Assembly (NCBI GenBank): GCA_002441135.1
Contig: DJVJ01000042.1
Location: 62,697 to 112,803, forward strand
Reading direction: 5' to 3'
Source of the DNA: Caryophanales bacterium UBA6259
GTDB taxonomy: Bacteria > Bacillota > Bacilli > Tepidibacillales > Tepidibacillaceae
Length of the DNA: 50,107 bases
Position numbers and translations under genes: made by a program
Notes under the pieces: generated by a model
The model's database searches: none
What the model was told of the DNA's origin: nothing
The model's input: only the letters and a program-made list of their open reading frames with translations
Part shown: positions 25,105-32,662 of the stretch, in pieces
How positions within the stretch are numbered: position 1 is the first letter of the stretch
Layout of the letters: every line of letters begins with the position of its first letter

Positions 25105-27219
25105 TTATAATGATTCATTATGCTCAATTTTAATTTTAACTTTTTTGTAGAACTGAGGAATAACTAGTAAGGCAGTAAAGCTAGATAATATCATTGCTAG
25201 CCACATTACCATTGAAACCTGACTATGAATTCTAAATGGGGATAATAGATATACACTTAGACCAATAGCTAGCCCAAAAGCATTCGTTAAAATAGGTCTG
25301 CCAGCTGTTTCTAATGTTTTCTCAATAACATTCGATTCGCCCTTTTTTTGATAATAGTTAATTACAGCAATAAAATGGATAGAGTAATCGATTCCTACCC
25401 CTATAGCGATACTGGCCATATTGGCAGTCATCATATTCAAATTCATGTTGGTCACTGCTAAGAATCCAAATAATGAAATGATGGTTACTATAATAGGTAA
25501 TAGGCCGATTAATGTGTTTCTGATATTACGAAAGCTTATTCCTAGCATTATGGAAACAAGCGCCAACGCGATAAATAGAGAAGAGATTTGGTTGGTAACA
25601 ATTAATTTATTCATTTCACGAAAAAGAATCGGCATTCCTGTTAAAGATAAAACATTATTATTACTTTTCAACTCTGCTATTAGCTGATCCTGCTCTTCAC
25701 CGGACATATTTTCAGTGGTAATGACAAATTTCAGGCCATCATCACTTACCCATTGATTTAAATCAATATCTATTGGTTGTTGGATTAAATCATATGCAGA
25801 TACAACCTTTTTTACCCCCGTTTTTTCCTCGAGATTTCTTTCTAGCTGTAGAATTTCATTAGCGTAGGTAAGATCATTTAAACCTTCCTCTTTTTTTTTA
25901 AACTCTCCAATAATCGGTAATGAAGATCCAAAGTTGGATTCGATCTTTTCAAATGTTTTACGAATTTCAGAACCTTTTTTAAAAAAGGCGAGCTGGTTAG
26001 AATCTACAATAAGTGTTGGGATAAAAGAACCAAAGGCAATAACAATCATTAAAAAGAAGGCAAGAATCGCCAATCGGTGTTTAACAAGACTTTGTAAGAT
26101 TTTAATGATACGGTGTTCCTTGTTTTCTAAACTAAGTGGAGGATTAATATCTATTTTATGTAGAATCACAGGGAGGAAAAAAAGAGAAATTAGACCTGCA
26201 TAACCAATTCCTAATGCAGTTGTAATCCCTAAATCTTGCATTGCTACAATGTCTGAAAATGAAAGAGAAAGAAAACCTGCCATCGTAGTTAAGGATGTCA
26301 TGATGATTGGGGCTCCAACAAGTTCTAAGGTCTCTTTAATTGCAAGTTGTTTATCATGATGCTCTTTTAAGCGATCTAAATAATGGATAGTAAAATGAAG
26401 TCCATCCGCACTTCCCAAAACAATAATAAAGATAGGGGCAATAACGGTAATAATACTTAGTTCTTTTCCAAGTAAAAAGACAGTACCAAAGGTCCATAAC
26501 GCACCAAAAGCGGCAGGAAGCATCGATAGAATGGTTAATTTCTTTACACGGATATTTAAATAGAATGTAAGCAGTACTAAGAGAATGGCTAATGGTGGCA
26601 AAACCAAAATTATTTTTAGAAGATAATCAAAAATAGTATTTACGATAACTTGATTACCGGCATAATCTAGCTTTAAGCCTCTACCAATCGTTATTTCTTT
26701 AATCTGATTGATGACTTCACTACTGTCTGCCTGATCTGTCAACCCGACCATAATAAGACCAAGCGTATAATCCTCTGAAAGCAGTTCTTTTGTATATTCG
26801 GATGTTTTTAAACTAGATGCTAAAGGCTCATAATGTGCGTTAATCCACTCTTCATTTACTTCTATTGTTCCTTGAGGAGTTGGTAAAGCTTTTGGTAAAA
26901 AACCACGTAAAAAGCTAACACCCTTAATTTGATCTAACTTGTGTTGATAACTAGATATTTCTTTTAAATTTTCCTTCTCTAATAGAGATTCATTATTTTT
27001 ATTGGTTTCTATTAAAACCTGAACCATTTCGATTCCTTGATATTTTTGACTGATTTGGTCATAGGTATTGGACATTTCATGGTTCCCTTTAAAAAAGGAA
27101 AGATAATCAGTGGAAAAGCGGAAGTTATAAAAAGATAGCAATGCAATAATATTCAGTAAAATGACGATTCCGATAATCACCTTTTGTTTGCGCTGAATGA
27201 AGTTAGCTAAATTACCCAT
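25105..27219 (-). CDS. RND-superfamily exporter, MMPL type
   Basis: A 704-residue RND transporter with the typical doubled layout. One N-terminal helix (about 12-32) precedes an extracytoplasmic domain and five more helices (roughly 195-340), and the pattern repeats from about residue 385. Diagnostic segments are IVLGSADGLHFTIHYLDRL in the first half and GVGIDYSIHFIAVINYY in the second, both carrying the Asp residues of the proton relay. It fits the MMPL/hydrophobe exporter branch, which often moves lipids or hopanoid-type compounds; no substrate is assigned here. An upstream ATG 15 bases earlier is less likely than the ATG at 27219 behind GGAGGGG. Upstream sits the divergent sigma-54-controlled gene. 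Confidence 0.8.
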   Translation of the reverse strand: MGNLANFIQRKQKVIIGIVILLNIIALLSFYNFRFSTDYLSFFKGNHEMSNTYDQISQKYQGIEMVQVLIETNKNNESLLEKENLKEISSYQHKLDQIKGVSFLRGFLPKALPTPQGTIEVNEEWINAHYEPLASSLKTSEYTKELLSEDYTLGLIMVGLTDQADSSEVINQIKEITIGRGLKLDYAGNQVIVNTIFDYLLKIILVLPPLAILLVLLTFYLNIRVKKLTILSMLPAAFGALWTFGTVFLLGKELSIITVIAPIFIIVLGSADGLHFTIHYLDRLKEHHDKQLAIKETLELVGAPIIMTSLTTMAGFLSLSFSDIVAMQDLGITTALGIGYAGLISLFFLPVILHKIDINPPLSLENKEHRIIKILQSLVKHRLAILAFFLMIVIAFGSFIPTLIVDSNQLAFFKKGSEIRKTFEKIESNFGSSLPIIGEFKKKEEGLNDLTYANEILQLERNLEEKTGVKKVVSAYDLIQQPIDIDLNQWVSDDGLKFVITTENMSGEEQDQLIAELKSNNNVLSLTGMPILFREMNKLIVTNQISSLFIALALVSIMLGISFRNIRNTLIGLLPIIVTIISLFGFLAVTNMNLNMMTANMASIAIGVGIDYSIHFIAVINYYQKKGESNVIEKTLETAGRPILTNAFGLAIGLSVYLLSPFRIHSQVSMVMWLAMILSSFTALLVIPQFYKKVKIKIEHNESL

Positions 27220-27308
27220 TTTTTTCCCCTCCATTAGTTTTCTTCTTTTACCAGTTTATATCAATAAATATATGCAAAGGAAACAAACTTATCAATTGTC
27301 GTTTTCTT

Positions 27309-27331
27309 AACTGTGCCAAAATGGCACAGTT
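27309..27331 (+). promoter_or_regulatory. Enhancer-type palindrome for NtrC-family activator (UAS)
   Basis: A perfect inverted repeat with core TGTGCCAAAATGGCACA (TGCCA-AAA-TGGCA), centred about 117 bases before the expected start from the sigma-54 promoter at 27411. It matches the TGYCA-N3-TGRCA palindrome found before the reductase operon. It lies between divergent genes, so it is not a terminator. Confidence 0.6.
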
Positions 27332-27410
27332 TTAATGACAAATTTGCATTAGAAGAAACTACATAAGTGTATTGAAGTGAATAAAGCCAGTCTAGTTGCC
27401 CAATTAAACA

Positions 27411-27426
27411 TGGCATAGTAATTGCA
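27411..27426 (+). promoter_or_regulatory. Sigma-54 (-24/-12) promoter
   Basis: TGGCATAGTAATTGCA has the -24 GG and -12 GC with exactly the canonical spacing (TGGCAY-N5-TTGCA). It lies 49 bases before the start codon at 27475 and is nearly identical to the promoter at 34130-34146. Confidence 0.75.
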
Positions 27427-27474
27427 AATAAAATACTATTAATAACTTTTGAAAGGCTTGATGGGGGAGATAAA

Positions 27475-28077
27475 ATGAATGAGCCGACAAAAAAAATATA
27501 CCACTTTATTTCAACGTTATACCAAGGGGAAAATAAATCGCTTTTAGATAGCGCAAATATAATGCTAAATTTTAATCAATTGTTAAATGTTGCCGATATT
27601 TCGGCTAGGCAACTTAGTTATCAATTATTTTCTGAAATTCTTCTACAAAAACCTACAGAGAATATTGTTGAAAAATGGATGGATAATTTGCCTTTATTAC
27701 ACACTTATTTTTCGAAGATTGAAGAGCAGGAAATCAATCAATGGGTTAGTCAATTCGAGCAATCCCTAAAAATAAAAATTAAAAATAAAAATGATTTTAA
27801 TGATTTGTATGATTTTTATCTCGCGCCTCTTGGATTTAAATTAGAACAGATGTCTAATTTGGCTTTACAGGAAACTTATTCCTCTATGAAGACACGACAA
27901 TTACTACAGCTTGAAGCAATTGATTTAATTGAAGATTTTTTAATACCTTTTTTAGTATCGTATAAAGAAAAAAAGTTCCATGATAGGAATGGAACAATTT
28001 ATGATATATTTTTTGAAATCATCTATAACTTTGTGATTTGGGACTATCAAATATTGTTAGAAAATAAATTAGATTAA
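27475..28077 (+). CDS. Uncharacterised helical protein under sigma-54 control, possibly a TorD/NarJ-like chaperone
   Basis: A 200-residue protein without signal peptide or membrane helix, predicted to be almost all helical. I do not recognise a family firmly. The stretch NDLYDFYLAPLGFKLEQMSNLALQETY resembles the TorD/NarJ region that in the downstream chaperone reads LKIQYDNLFVAPGYYFVSPFQESY. Overall length is right for a redox-enzyme maturation chaperone, but the DH-x-x-x-L motif is not evident. It has its own sigma-54 promoter and enhancer site matching those of the reductase operon, so it probably serves the same respiratory system. RBS is GGGGGAGA before ATG 27475. A TnpB element follows 10-15 bases after its stop. 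Confidence 0.6.
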   Translation: MNEPTKKIYHFISTLYQGENKSLLDSANIMLNFNQLLNVADISARQLSYQLFSEILLQKPTENIVEKWMDNLPLLHTYFSKIEEQEINQWVSQFEQSLKIKIKNKNDFNDLYDFYLAPLGFKLEQMSNLALQETYSSMKTRQLLQLEAIDLIEDFLIPFLVSYKEKKFHDRNGTIYDIFFEIIYNFVIWDYQILLENKLD

Positions 28078-28089
28078 CACTATAGAACA

Positions 28090-28300
28090 TATGGTGAACT
28101 ACCCACCACTTACCACCCTTATAGAGCTTGAAGTGGGGGCTTCTCGACTTATCGTTGCTTTTACTTGCCAACGAAAACTGACCGAGCTAACCCTCTTGTT
28201 CCAAGAGTTTGTATTCCATTATGCATTTGCTAATAAGCGGATACCTTCTTTTTTGATATTGAGTGCTGAATTATAATCTCTATCGAGATTTAGACCACAA
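28090..28300 (-). ncRNA. Probable omega RNA (right-end RNA) of the TnpB element
   Basis: In TnpB systems the guide RNA comes from the 3' end of tnpB and the right end, with the guide copied from the flanking DNA. Here the minus strand between the tnpB C terminus and the right-end stem has the expected GC-richer folded region (GAGGGTTAGCTCGG; GCCCCCACTT/AAGTGGTGGG). The guide would be read from just below about 28093. Extent and termini are inferred. Confidence 0.45.
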
Positions 28301-29334
28301 GTACATTGATAAGTACGTTCTGATAATTTGATTTCTTTTACAGAACCACATTTTGAACAAGTTTTGGTAGATGGAAACCACTTATCTATTTTGACAAGTT
28401 GCTTCCCTTGTTCTTTTAACTTGTACTGTAAAAAAGAGGTGAACATTCCCCAACCGTTATCGTGAACACTTTTTCCGAATTTTAGGGCTTGTGACATTCC
28501 TTTCATGTCTAAATCTTCAATCACAACAGCGTCATAATTTGTAGCTAATTCTTTTGATTTATGGTGTAGAAAATTCTTGCGTTGATTGGCTGTCTTTTCT
28601 TGTAATACAGCCACTTTCAAACGCTGTTTTTCCCAACGTGCAGAACCTCTTGTTCTTCGGGATAAGATTCGTTGTTCTTTTTCTAGTTTGTTTAATGATT
28701 GTCGATAGAAACGTGGGTAATTGGCTTTCTTACCCTGTTCACTTTCAACATACAGACCATCCATAGCAAAATCTAGACCAACAACGTTCTTAATAGACAC
28801 TGGTTCAATCTCTTTCTCGTATTCAGTCAAAATCGAAAGATAGTATTTACCCGACTTTGTTTTAGATATCGTACACGATTTCAATTGATAATCAGCCGGG
28901 ACTTCCCTGTGCTGTATGATTTTCACTAATTTTAGTTTCGGCAATTTGATATGACCATCTTGTAATTCGATATTTCCATTCACTCGATTGGTTGTAAAAG
29001 ACTGTTTGTGTTTACGGCTTTTGAACGTTGGAAATTCAGCACGGCCTTCAAAAAAGTTTTTATAGGCTTTTTGCAGGTTGATCTGTGCATTGGCTAAAGC
29101 TAAAGAATCGACTTCTTTTAGGAATGGAAATTCATCTTTGTACTTGGCAGGGGTTGGAAACTTTTTTTCTTTTACCTTTTCTTGATCATCTTTGAATTTT
29201 TCATAAGTTTCCTTCCGTTCTGCTAACATTTTATTATAGACAAAACGAACAGAACCGAATGTTTTAGCTAATAATAATTCCTGTTCTTTGTTTGGTAGTA
29301 AACGGAATTTGAAGGCTTTATTTTGTTTGGTCAT
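28219..29334 (-). CDS. tnpB: RNA-guided endonuclease TnpB (IS200/IS605 OrfB family)
   Basis: A 371-residue TnpB. The N-terminal helix-turn-helix/WED region (FRLLPNKEQELLLAKTFGSVRFVYNKML) is complete. The RuvC residues are all present: D188 in VVGLDFAMDG, E273 in VVIEDLDMKGM and D351/D353 in LNLDRDYNSALNI. The zinc knuckle is C326-K-x-C329 (CSKCG) with C344 and C346 (CTCG). Length is close to other Bacillales TnpBs, so it looks active. It starts at ATG 29334 after a good GGAGGTGA. On the - strand its promoter has TTGCCT and TATAAT with a LexA-like box between. It would cut DNA guided by the element's right-end RNA. Confidence 0.92.
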   Translation of the reverse strand: MTKQNKAFKFRLLPNKEQELLLAKTFGSVRFVYNKMLAERKETYEKFKDDQEKVKEKKFPTPAKYKDEFPFLKEVDSLALANAQINLQKAYKNFFEGRAEFPTFKSRKHKQSFTTNRVNGNIELQDGHIKLPKLKLVKIIQHREVPADYQLKSCTISKTKSGKYYLSILTEYEKEIEPVSIKNVVGLDFAMDGLYVESEQGKKANYPRFYRQSLNKLEKEQRILSRRTRGSARWEKQRLKVAVLQEKTANQRKNFLHHKSKELATNYDAVVIEDLDMKGMSQALKFGKSVHDNGWGMFTSFLQYKLKEQGKQLVKIDKWFPSTKTCSKCGSVKEIKLSERTYQCTCGLNLDRDYNSALNIKKEGIRLLANA

Positions 29335-29364
29335 ATCATTTCACCTCCAATGCTTTATTTCTAT

Positions 29365-29393
29365 ATTATAGAACATATATTCGTATTAGGCAA
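29365..29393 (-). promoter_or_regulatory. tnpB promoter with LexA/DinR-like box in the spacer
   Basis: On the minus strand: TTGCCT (29393-29388), 17-base spacer, TATAAT (29370-29365). The spacer holds CGAATATATGTTCT (29383-29370), which agrees with the B. subtilis SOS box CGAACRNRYGTTYC in 12 of 14 positions. A repressor bound there would block the promoter. Confidence 0.55.
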
Positions 29394-29496
29394 TTATTTT
29401 GGCTAACGCCCTTCACATTCCTTGAGGATGGGAGACTTTTTTCAGAAATCTGTTAAAATAGTTAATAGGGACTATAAGAAGTAAAGGAGGAAAGCA

Positions 29497-30486
29497 ATGA
29501 AGAAGAGGTCGATATTCATCATCAGCATGGTTATTATTCTTATTGCTATTGTTCCTATTTTTTTGACAAATGAAGAGGTTAATCATGCACCATACAAAGT
29601 AGGGATTTTAATTAGTGGAACAGAACGGTTAGTCAAGTTAGAGGGAATGAAAAAAGGATTACAGGATTTGGGGCTTGTTGAAGGGATTCATGTTGAATAT
29701 ATCGTAAAAAATAGTAATCATAATATGGAACAAATGAGAAGCTATGCAATAGAGTTAGATGAAGGAGATTATGATGTTATTATTGCTGGTGGAGCGATAG
29801 AAGCAACCTATCTAAAAGAATTGCGTGGCTCTACTCCTGTAGTATTTATAGGAGTAGCTTCTGTAGATGAGTTAGAATTGGTGAATAATCTTCAAAGGCC
29901 AGAAGGAAGAATGACAGGTCTAGATAATGGCCATACTGATCTTTCGGGGAAAAGGGTACAACTGCTGAAAATGCTGCTACCAGAAACTAGGCGTGTTATT
30001 GCTATATATGACAATAATATCGAAGCAAGTAAAATAAGCTTAGAAAAAGTAAAAGAAGTGGTAAAGGAGCTCCAATTAAAGATTGCTCCTATTTCAGTGT
30101 CTAATGAAAGTCAATTTGATGCTCTCAAGCAGGTTTCTTTTTCGGATAATGACGCCATAGTTATTTTGCCTAGCTATTACTTAGAAAAGATGAGTAAGGA
30201 GATTGGGCAACTGGGCATTGAGAAAAAGGTTCCTATTTTTGGAGTCAATTCAAATGATGTTACAAATGGGATTTTATTTTCCTATGGGATATCTTATTTT
30301 GACCAAGGCTATCAATGTGCAAGCATGATAAGTAGAATCCTTTATGGACAAACTCCTACTGAGATTCCAGTGGAAAAACCAGATCACATTCAATTATTGG
30401 TAAATGGGGATACGAAAGAAATAATTCAAGTAAACATATCTTCTATTGGACAGGCTTATGCTGAAGAAATAAGGGAAAAGGAATGA
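29497..30486 (+). CDS. Periplasmic-binding-protein-like sensor component (ABC_sub_bind family)
   Basis: A 329-residue protein with one N-terminal hydrophobic segment (FIISMVIILIAIVPIFL) and no lipobox, so it is either membrane anchored or secreted. The rest is a PF04392-like type I binding protein (YKVGILISGTERLVKLEGMKKGLQDLGL, later DVIIAGGAIEATYLKEL, IPILPS-like VILPSYYL, GVNSNDVTNGILFSYGISYFDQGYQ). It has no permease or ATPase beside it. Instead a histidine kinase follows after 13 bases, which makes a sensory role far more likely than transport, as with AioX or ArxX in arsenite systems. The ligand is unknown; a respiratory oxyanion is the natural guess. Confidence 0.75.
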   Translation: MKKRSIFIISMVIILIAIVPIFLTNEEVNHAPYKVGILISGTERLVKLEGMKKGLQDLGLVEGIHVEYIVKNSNHNMEQMRSYAIELDEGDYDVIIAGGAIEATYLKELRGSTPVVFIGVASVDELELVNNLQRPEGRMTGLDNGHTDLSGKRVQLLKMLLPETRRVIAIYDNNIEASKISLEKVKEVVKELQLKIAPISVSNESQFDALKQVSFSDNDAIVILPSYYLEKMSKEIGQLGIEKKVPIFGVNSNDVTNGILFSYGISYFDQGYQCASMISRILYGQTPTEIPVEKPDHIQLLVNGDTKEIIQVNISSIGQAYAEEIREKE

Positions 30487-30499
30487 GGGAGGGTCAGAT

Positions 30500-32662
30500 A
30501 TGAGTGAAAATCATGGAAAGCATCCTCTCCCCTGGTGGAATCGATTAAAGTATCGTTTACTAATTTTCGGTATAATAATGACGATTCTTCCCATAGCGAT
30601 TACCGGTTGGATAAATATTAATGCCATGAAGCTTAGTTTGGAGGAAAAAGTAAAAGGGCAGCAATTATCTGTAGTTCAACGCGCAGCAGAAGAAGTGGAT
30701 CGTTTATTATTTTCTGTAGAAGATCGGGTTGAATTAATTATTGATGCCAATAAGACAACAAACCTAAGATTAAATCAAGATGAATGGGAACAAGCCTTAT
30801 ATGGTTTATTAAAACACAATAGCGAAATCGAAAACGCTTATGTTTATGATAAATATGGACAAATCATCTTATCGGCAATGCGTTTTGAATTAAAACCAAT
30901 AAAAGATAAGCTGGTTACTCCAGCCAAAGCAGGATTATCTGATGTTTATTTTAATAAAGAAGGAATGCCATATATTTCAATGATGGTGCCGTTTGATGCT
31001 CATAAGCCAGCTGAGGGTGGAGTGTTAATTGAAATTAGTTTAAAAAGTACATTAAAAAAATTGACTGCGATGTATTTTGGCAAGAGTGGCTATATTTATA
31101 TTGTTGACCAGCGAGAACGATTAATATCGCATACGGAATTTAGTCAAGTAATCCTTAATCAAAAGGTAGTTACATCAACTGAACTTAAGGAGATGCTGCA
31201 AAATAGGGCAAGTGTTTCACCACCCGTGGAGTTTATTAGTTATTCTGGAAAAAGGGTTATTGGCTCAGTGGCACCAATTATGTCAACGAATTGGAGTGTT
31301 ATCATTGAACAGCCAACAGAGCAAGCATATGCCTCTATTTATTTGCTTATTAAACAATTGTTTTTTGTAATGCTTGGTGTGGCAGCTGTGATTATTTTCT
31401 TGAGTATTGTAGTGGGCTTTTGGTTTACAAGACCTATCGAGTTACTCGAAAAAGCAGTGGCTAAAGTATCAAAAGGGGATTTTAACACCCGGATTGTTTA
31501 TAAAGCTAAGCATGAGCTAGGAAATCTATCACAATCCTTTAATAAAATGACCGAAGAATTAAGAAATAAGTCAGAAAAACTTGAGCAGGAAAGAGAACGA
31601 TTAAATACGATTGTTAACGGAAGTGGAGCAGGTTTTGCTTTAATTCACGAAGATCATACGGTTGCTTGGATGAATAATCGTCTTAGAGAATGGTTAGCTA
31701 ATGGTGAAGAGGGTCATTATTGTTATACCTTATTAGGAAGAATAAATAGCCCATGCGAGGATTGTCCAATCACCGAAAAAAGACTGGAAGGCTGTAATAA
31801 CGAAGCAGTTAATACGATTGATCAGTATGGGAATAAGAAAATCTATCGCCATCGAATGTATCCTTTAGAAATTGTAAAAAAAGGGGATCCTAAATATCTT
31901 GTGGTTGTGGAAGACATAACAGAGCAGAAGAAGCTCGAAGAGATGGTAGTTCAAGCGGATAAGCTAAGTGCACTAGGAATATTAGCCTCTGGATTTGCTC
32001 ATGAGGTGAATAATCCCCTAGCGTCTATCAGTGCCTATGCCGAAGATTTAAAGGAACGATTTAAAGAAGAGCCAAGTGAAACATTATATCTATCAGGTGA
32101 AGTAGATAATTATTTAGATATTATTCGAAATAATGTAGACCGATGTAAAACCATTACTAATCGCTTATTAAATTACTCAAGAAAAGGTACCTATCAATTA
32201 GAAGAAGTGGTCCTAGACGACTTAGTTAAAGATAGCTTAGCTTTATTACAGCATGCAATTCGGAAGAAAAGTATTATGGTTATTAAAAATATAGATTCTA
32301 AACCATCAACTGTTCTAGCAGAAGGATTACAAATACAGCAGGTACTAGTCAATATTATGAATAATGCGATAGATGCAATGGATCAAAACGGGAAAATGGT
32401 TATTTCTATTAGCAAAGAATTCCAAAAAGTAATGATTATTATTGAAGATAATGGCCCAGGAATGACAAAAGAACAAATTCAAAAAGCATTCGATCCTTTT
32501 TACACAACAAAGCCTATTGGTGTAGGCACTGGTTTAGGACTATATATTTCATATGATATTATGAAGAAAATGAATGGAGATATACTAATAGAATCGAATG
32601 TTGGACAAGGTACGAAGGTTACGCTAATATTTCCAATCAATCATATGTTTGGGGGTGAATAA
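30500..32662 (+). CDS. Membrane sensor histidine kinase (NtrB-type) of the respiratory operon
   Basis: A 720-residue kinase. TM1 about 20-40 and TM2 about 283-306 enclose an extracytoplasmic dCache-like sensor of about 240 residues. A HAMP domain (about 307-360) follows and then a PAS-like domain that contains HYCYTLLGRINSPCEDCPI, a Cys-rich motif seen in redox- or anaerobic-type PAS domains. HisKA has H501 in SGFAHEVNNPLASI. The ATPase lobe has NIMNNAIDAMD, IEDNGPGM, FDPFYTTKPIGVGTGLGL. The phosphorylation motif HEVNNPL and this ATPase pattern are of NtrB/DctB type, matching the NtrC partner. RBS is GGGAGGG. It overlaps the regulator's open frame at its 3' end. The signal would be the binding protein upstream, the kinase's own sensor, or both. 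Confidence 0.92.
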   Translation: MSENHGKHPLPWWNRLKYRLLIFGIIMTILPIAITGWININAMKLSLEEKVKGQQLSVVQRAAEEVDRLLFSVEDRVELIIDANKTTNLRLNQDEWEQALYGLLKHNSEIENAYVYDKYGQIILSAMRFELKPIKDKLVTPAKAGLSDVYFNKEGMPYISMMVPFDAHKPAEGGVLIEISLKSTLKKLTAMYFGKSGYIYIVDQRERLISHTEFSQVILNQKVVTSTELKEMLQNRASVSPPVEFISYSGKRVIGSVAPIMSTNWSVIIEQPTEQAYASIYLLIKQLFFVMLGVAAVIIFLSIVVGFWFTRPIELLEKAVAKVSKGDFNTRIVYKAKHELGNLSQSFNKMTEELRNKSEKLEQERERLNTIVNGSGAGFALIHEDHTVAWMNNRLREWLANGEEGHYCYTLLGRINSPCEDCPITEKRLEGCNNEAVNTIDQYGNKKIYRHRMYPLEIVKKGDPKYLVVVEDITEQKKLEEMVVQADKLSALGILASGFAHEVNNPLASISAYAEDLKERFKEEPSETLYLSGEVDNYLDIIRNNVDRCKTITNRLLNYSRKGTYQLEEVVLDDLVKDSLALLQHAIRKKSIMVIKNIDSKPSTVLAEGLQIQQVLVNIMNNAIDAMDQNGKMVISISKEFQKVMIIIEDNGPGMTKEQIQKAFDPFYTTKPIGVGTGLGLYISYDIMKKMNGDILIESNVGQGTKVTLIFPINHMFGGE

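Larger units (their letters stand above)
28090..29440 (-). mobile_element. IS200/IS605-type TnpB-only element (IS1341 group)
   Basis: A stand-alone tnpB gene without a tnpA partner, with left-end (near 29395-29440) and right-end (near 28090-28150) structure. The right end, read on the element strand, has a GCCCCCACTT...AAGTGGTGGG stem and then GTAGTTCAC, a typical IS605-group right terminus. The left end has a CATCCT/AGGAATG hairpin followed by GAAGGGCGTTAGCC. Boundaries are estimates. It sits between the first regulon gene (stop 28077) and the sensor gene at 29497. Mobility would need a TnpA elsewhere in the genome. Confidence 0.75.

Noticed and set aside
27309..27331. Perfect palindrome considered as a transcription terminator
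   Set aside because: It lies between two divergent genes with no transcript ending there and no T-run of note; its core matches the enhancer sites before the reductase operon.
28554..28766. Plus-strand open frame inside tnpB
   Set aside because: It has no ribosome site and overlaps the clearly coding minus-strand RuvC region; a shadow frame.
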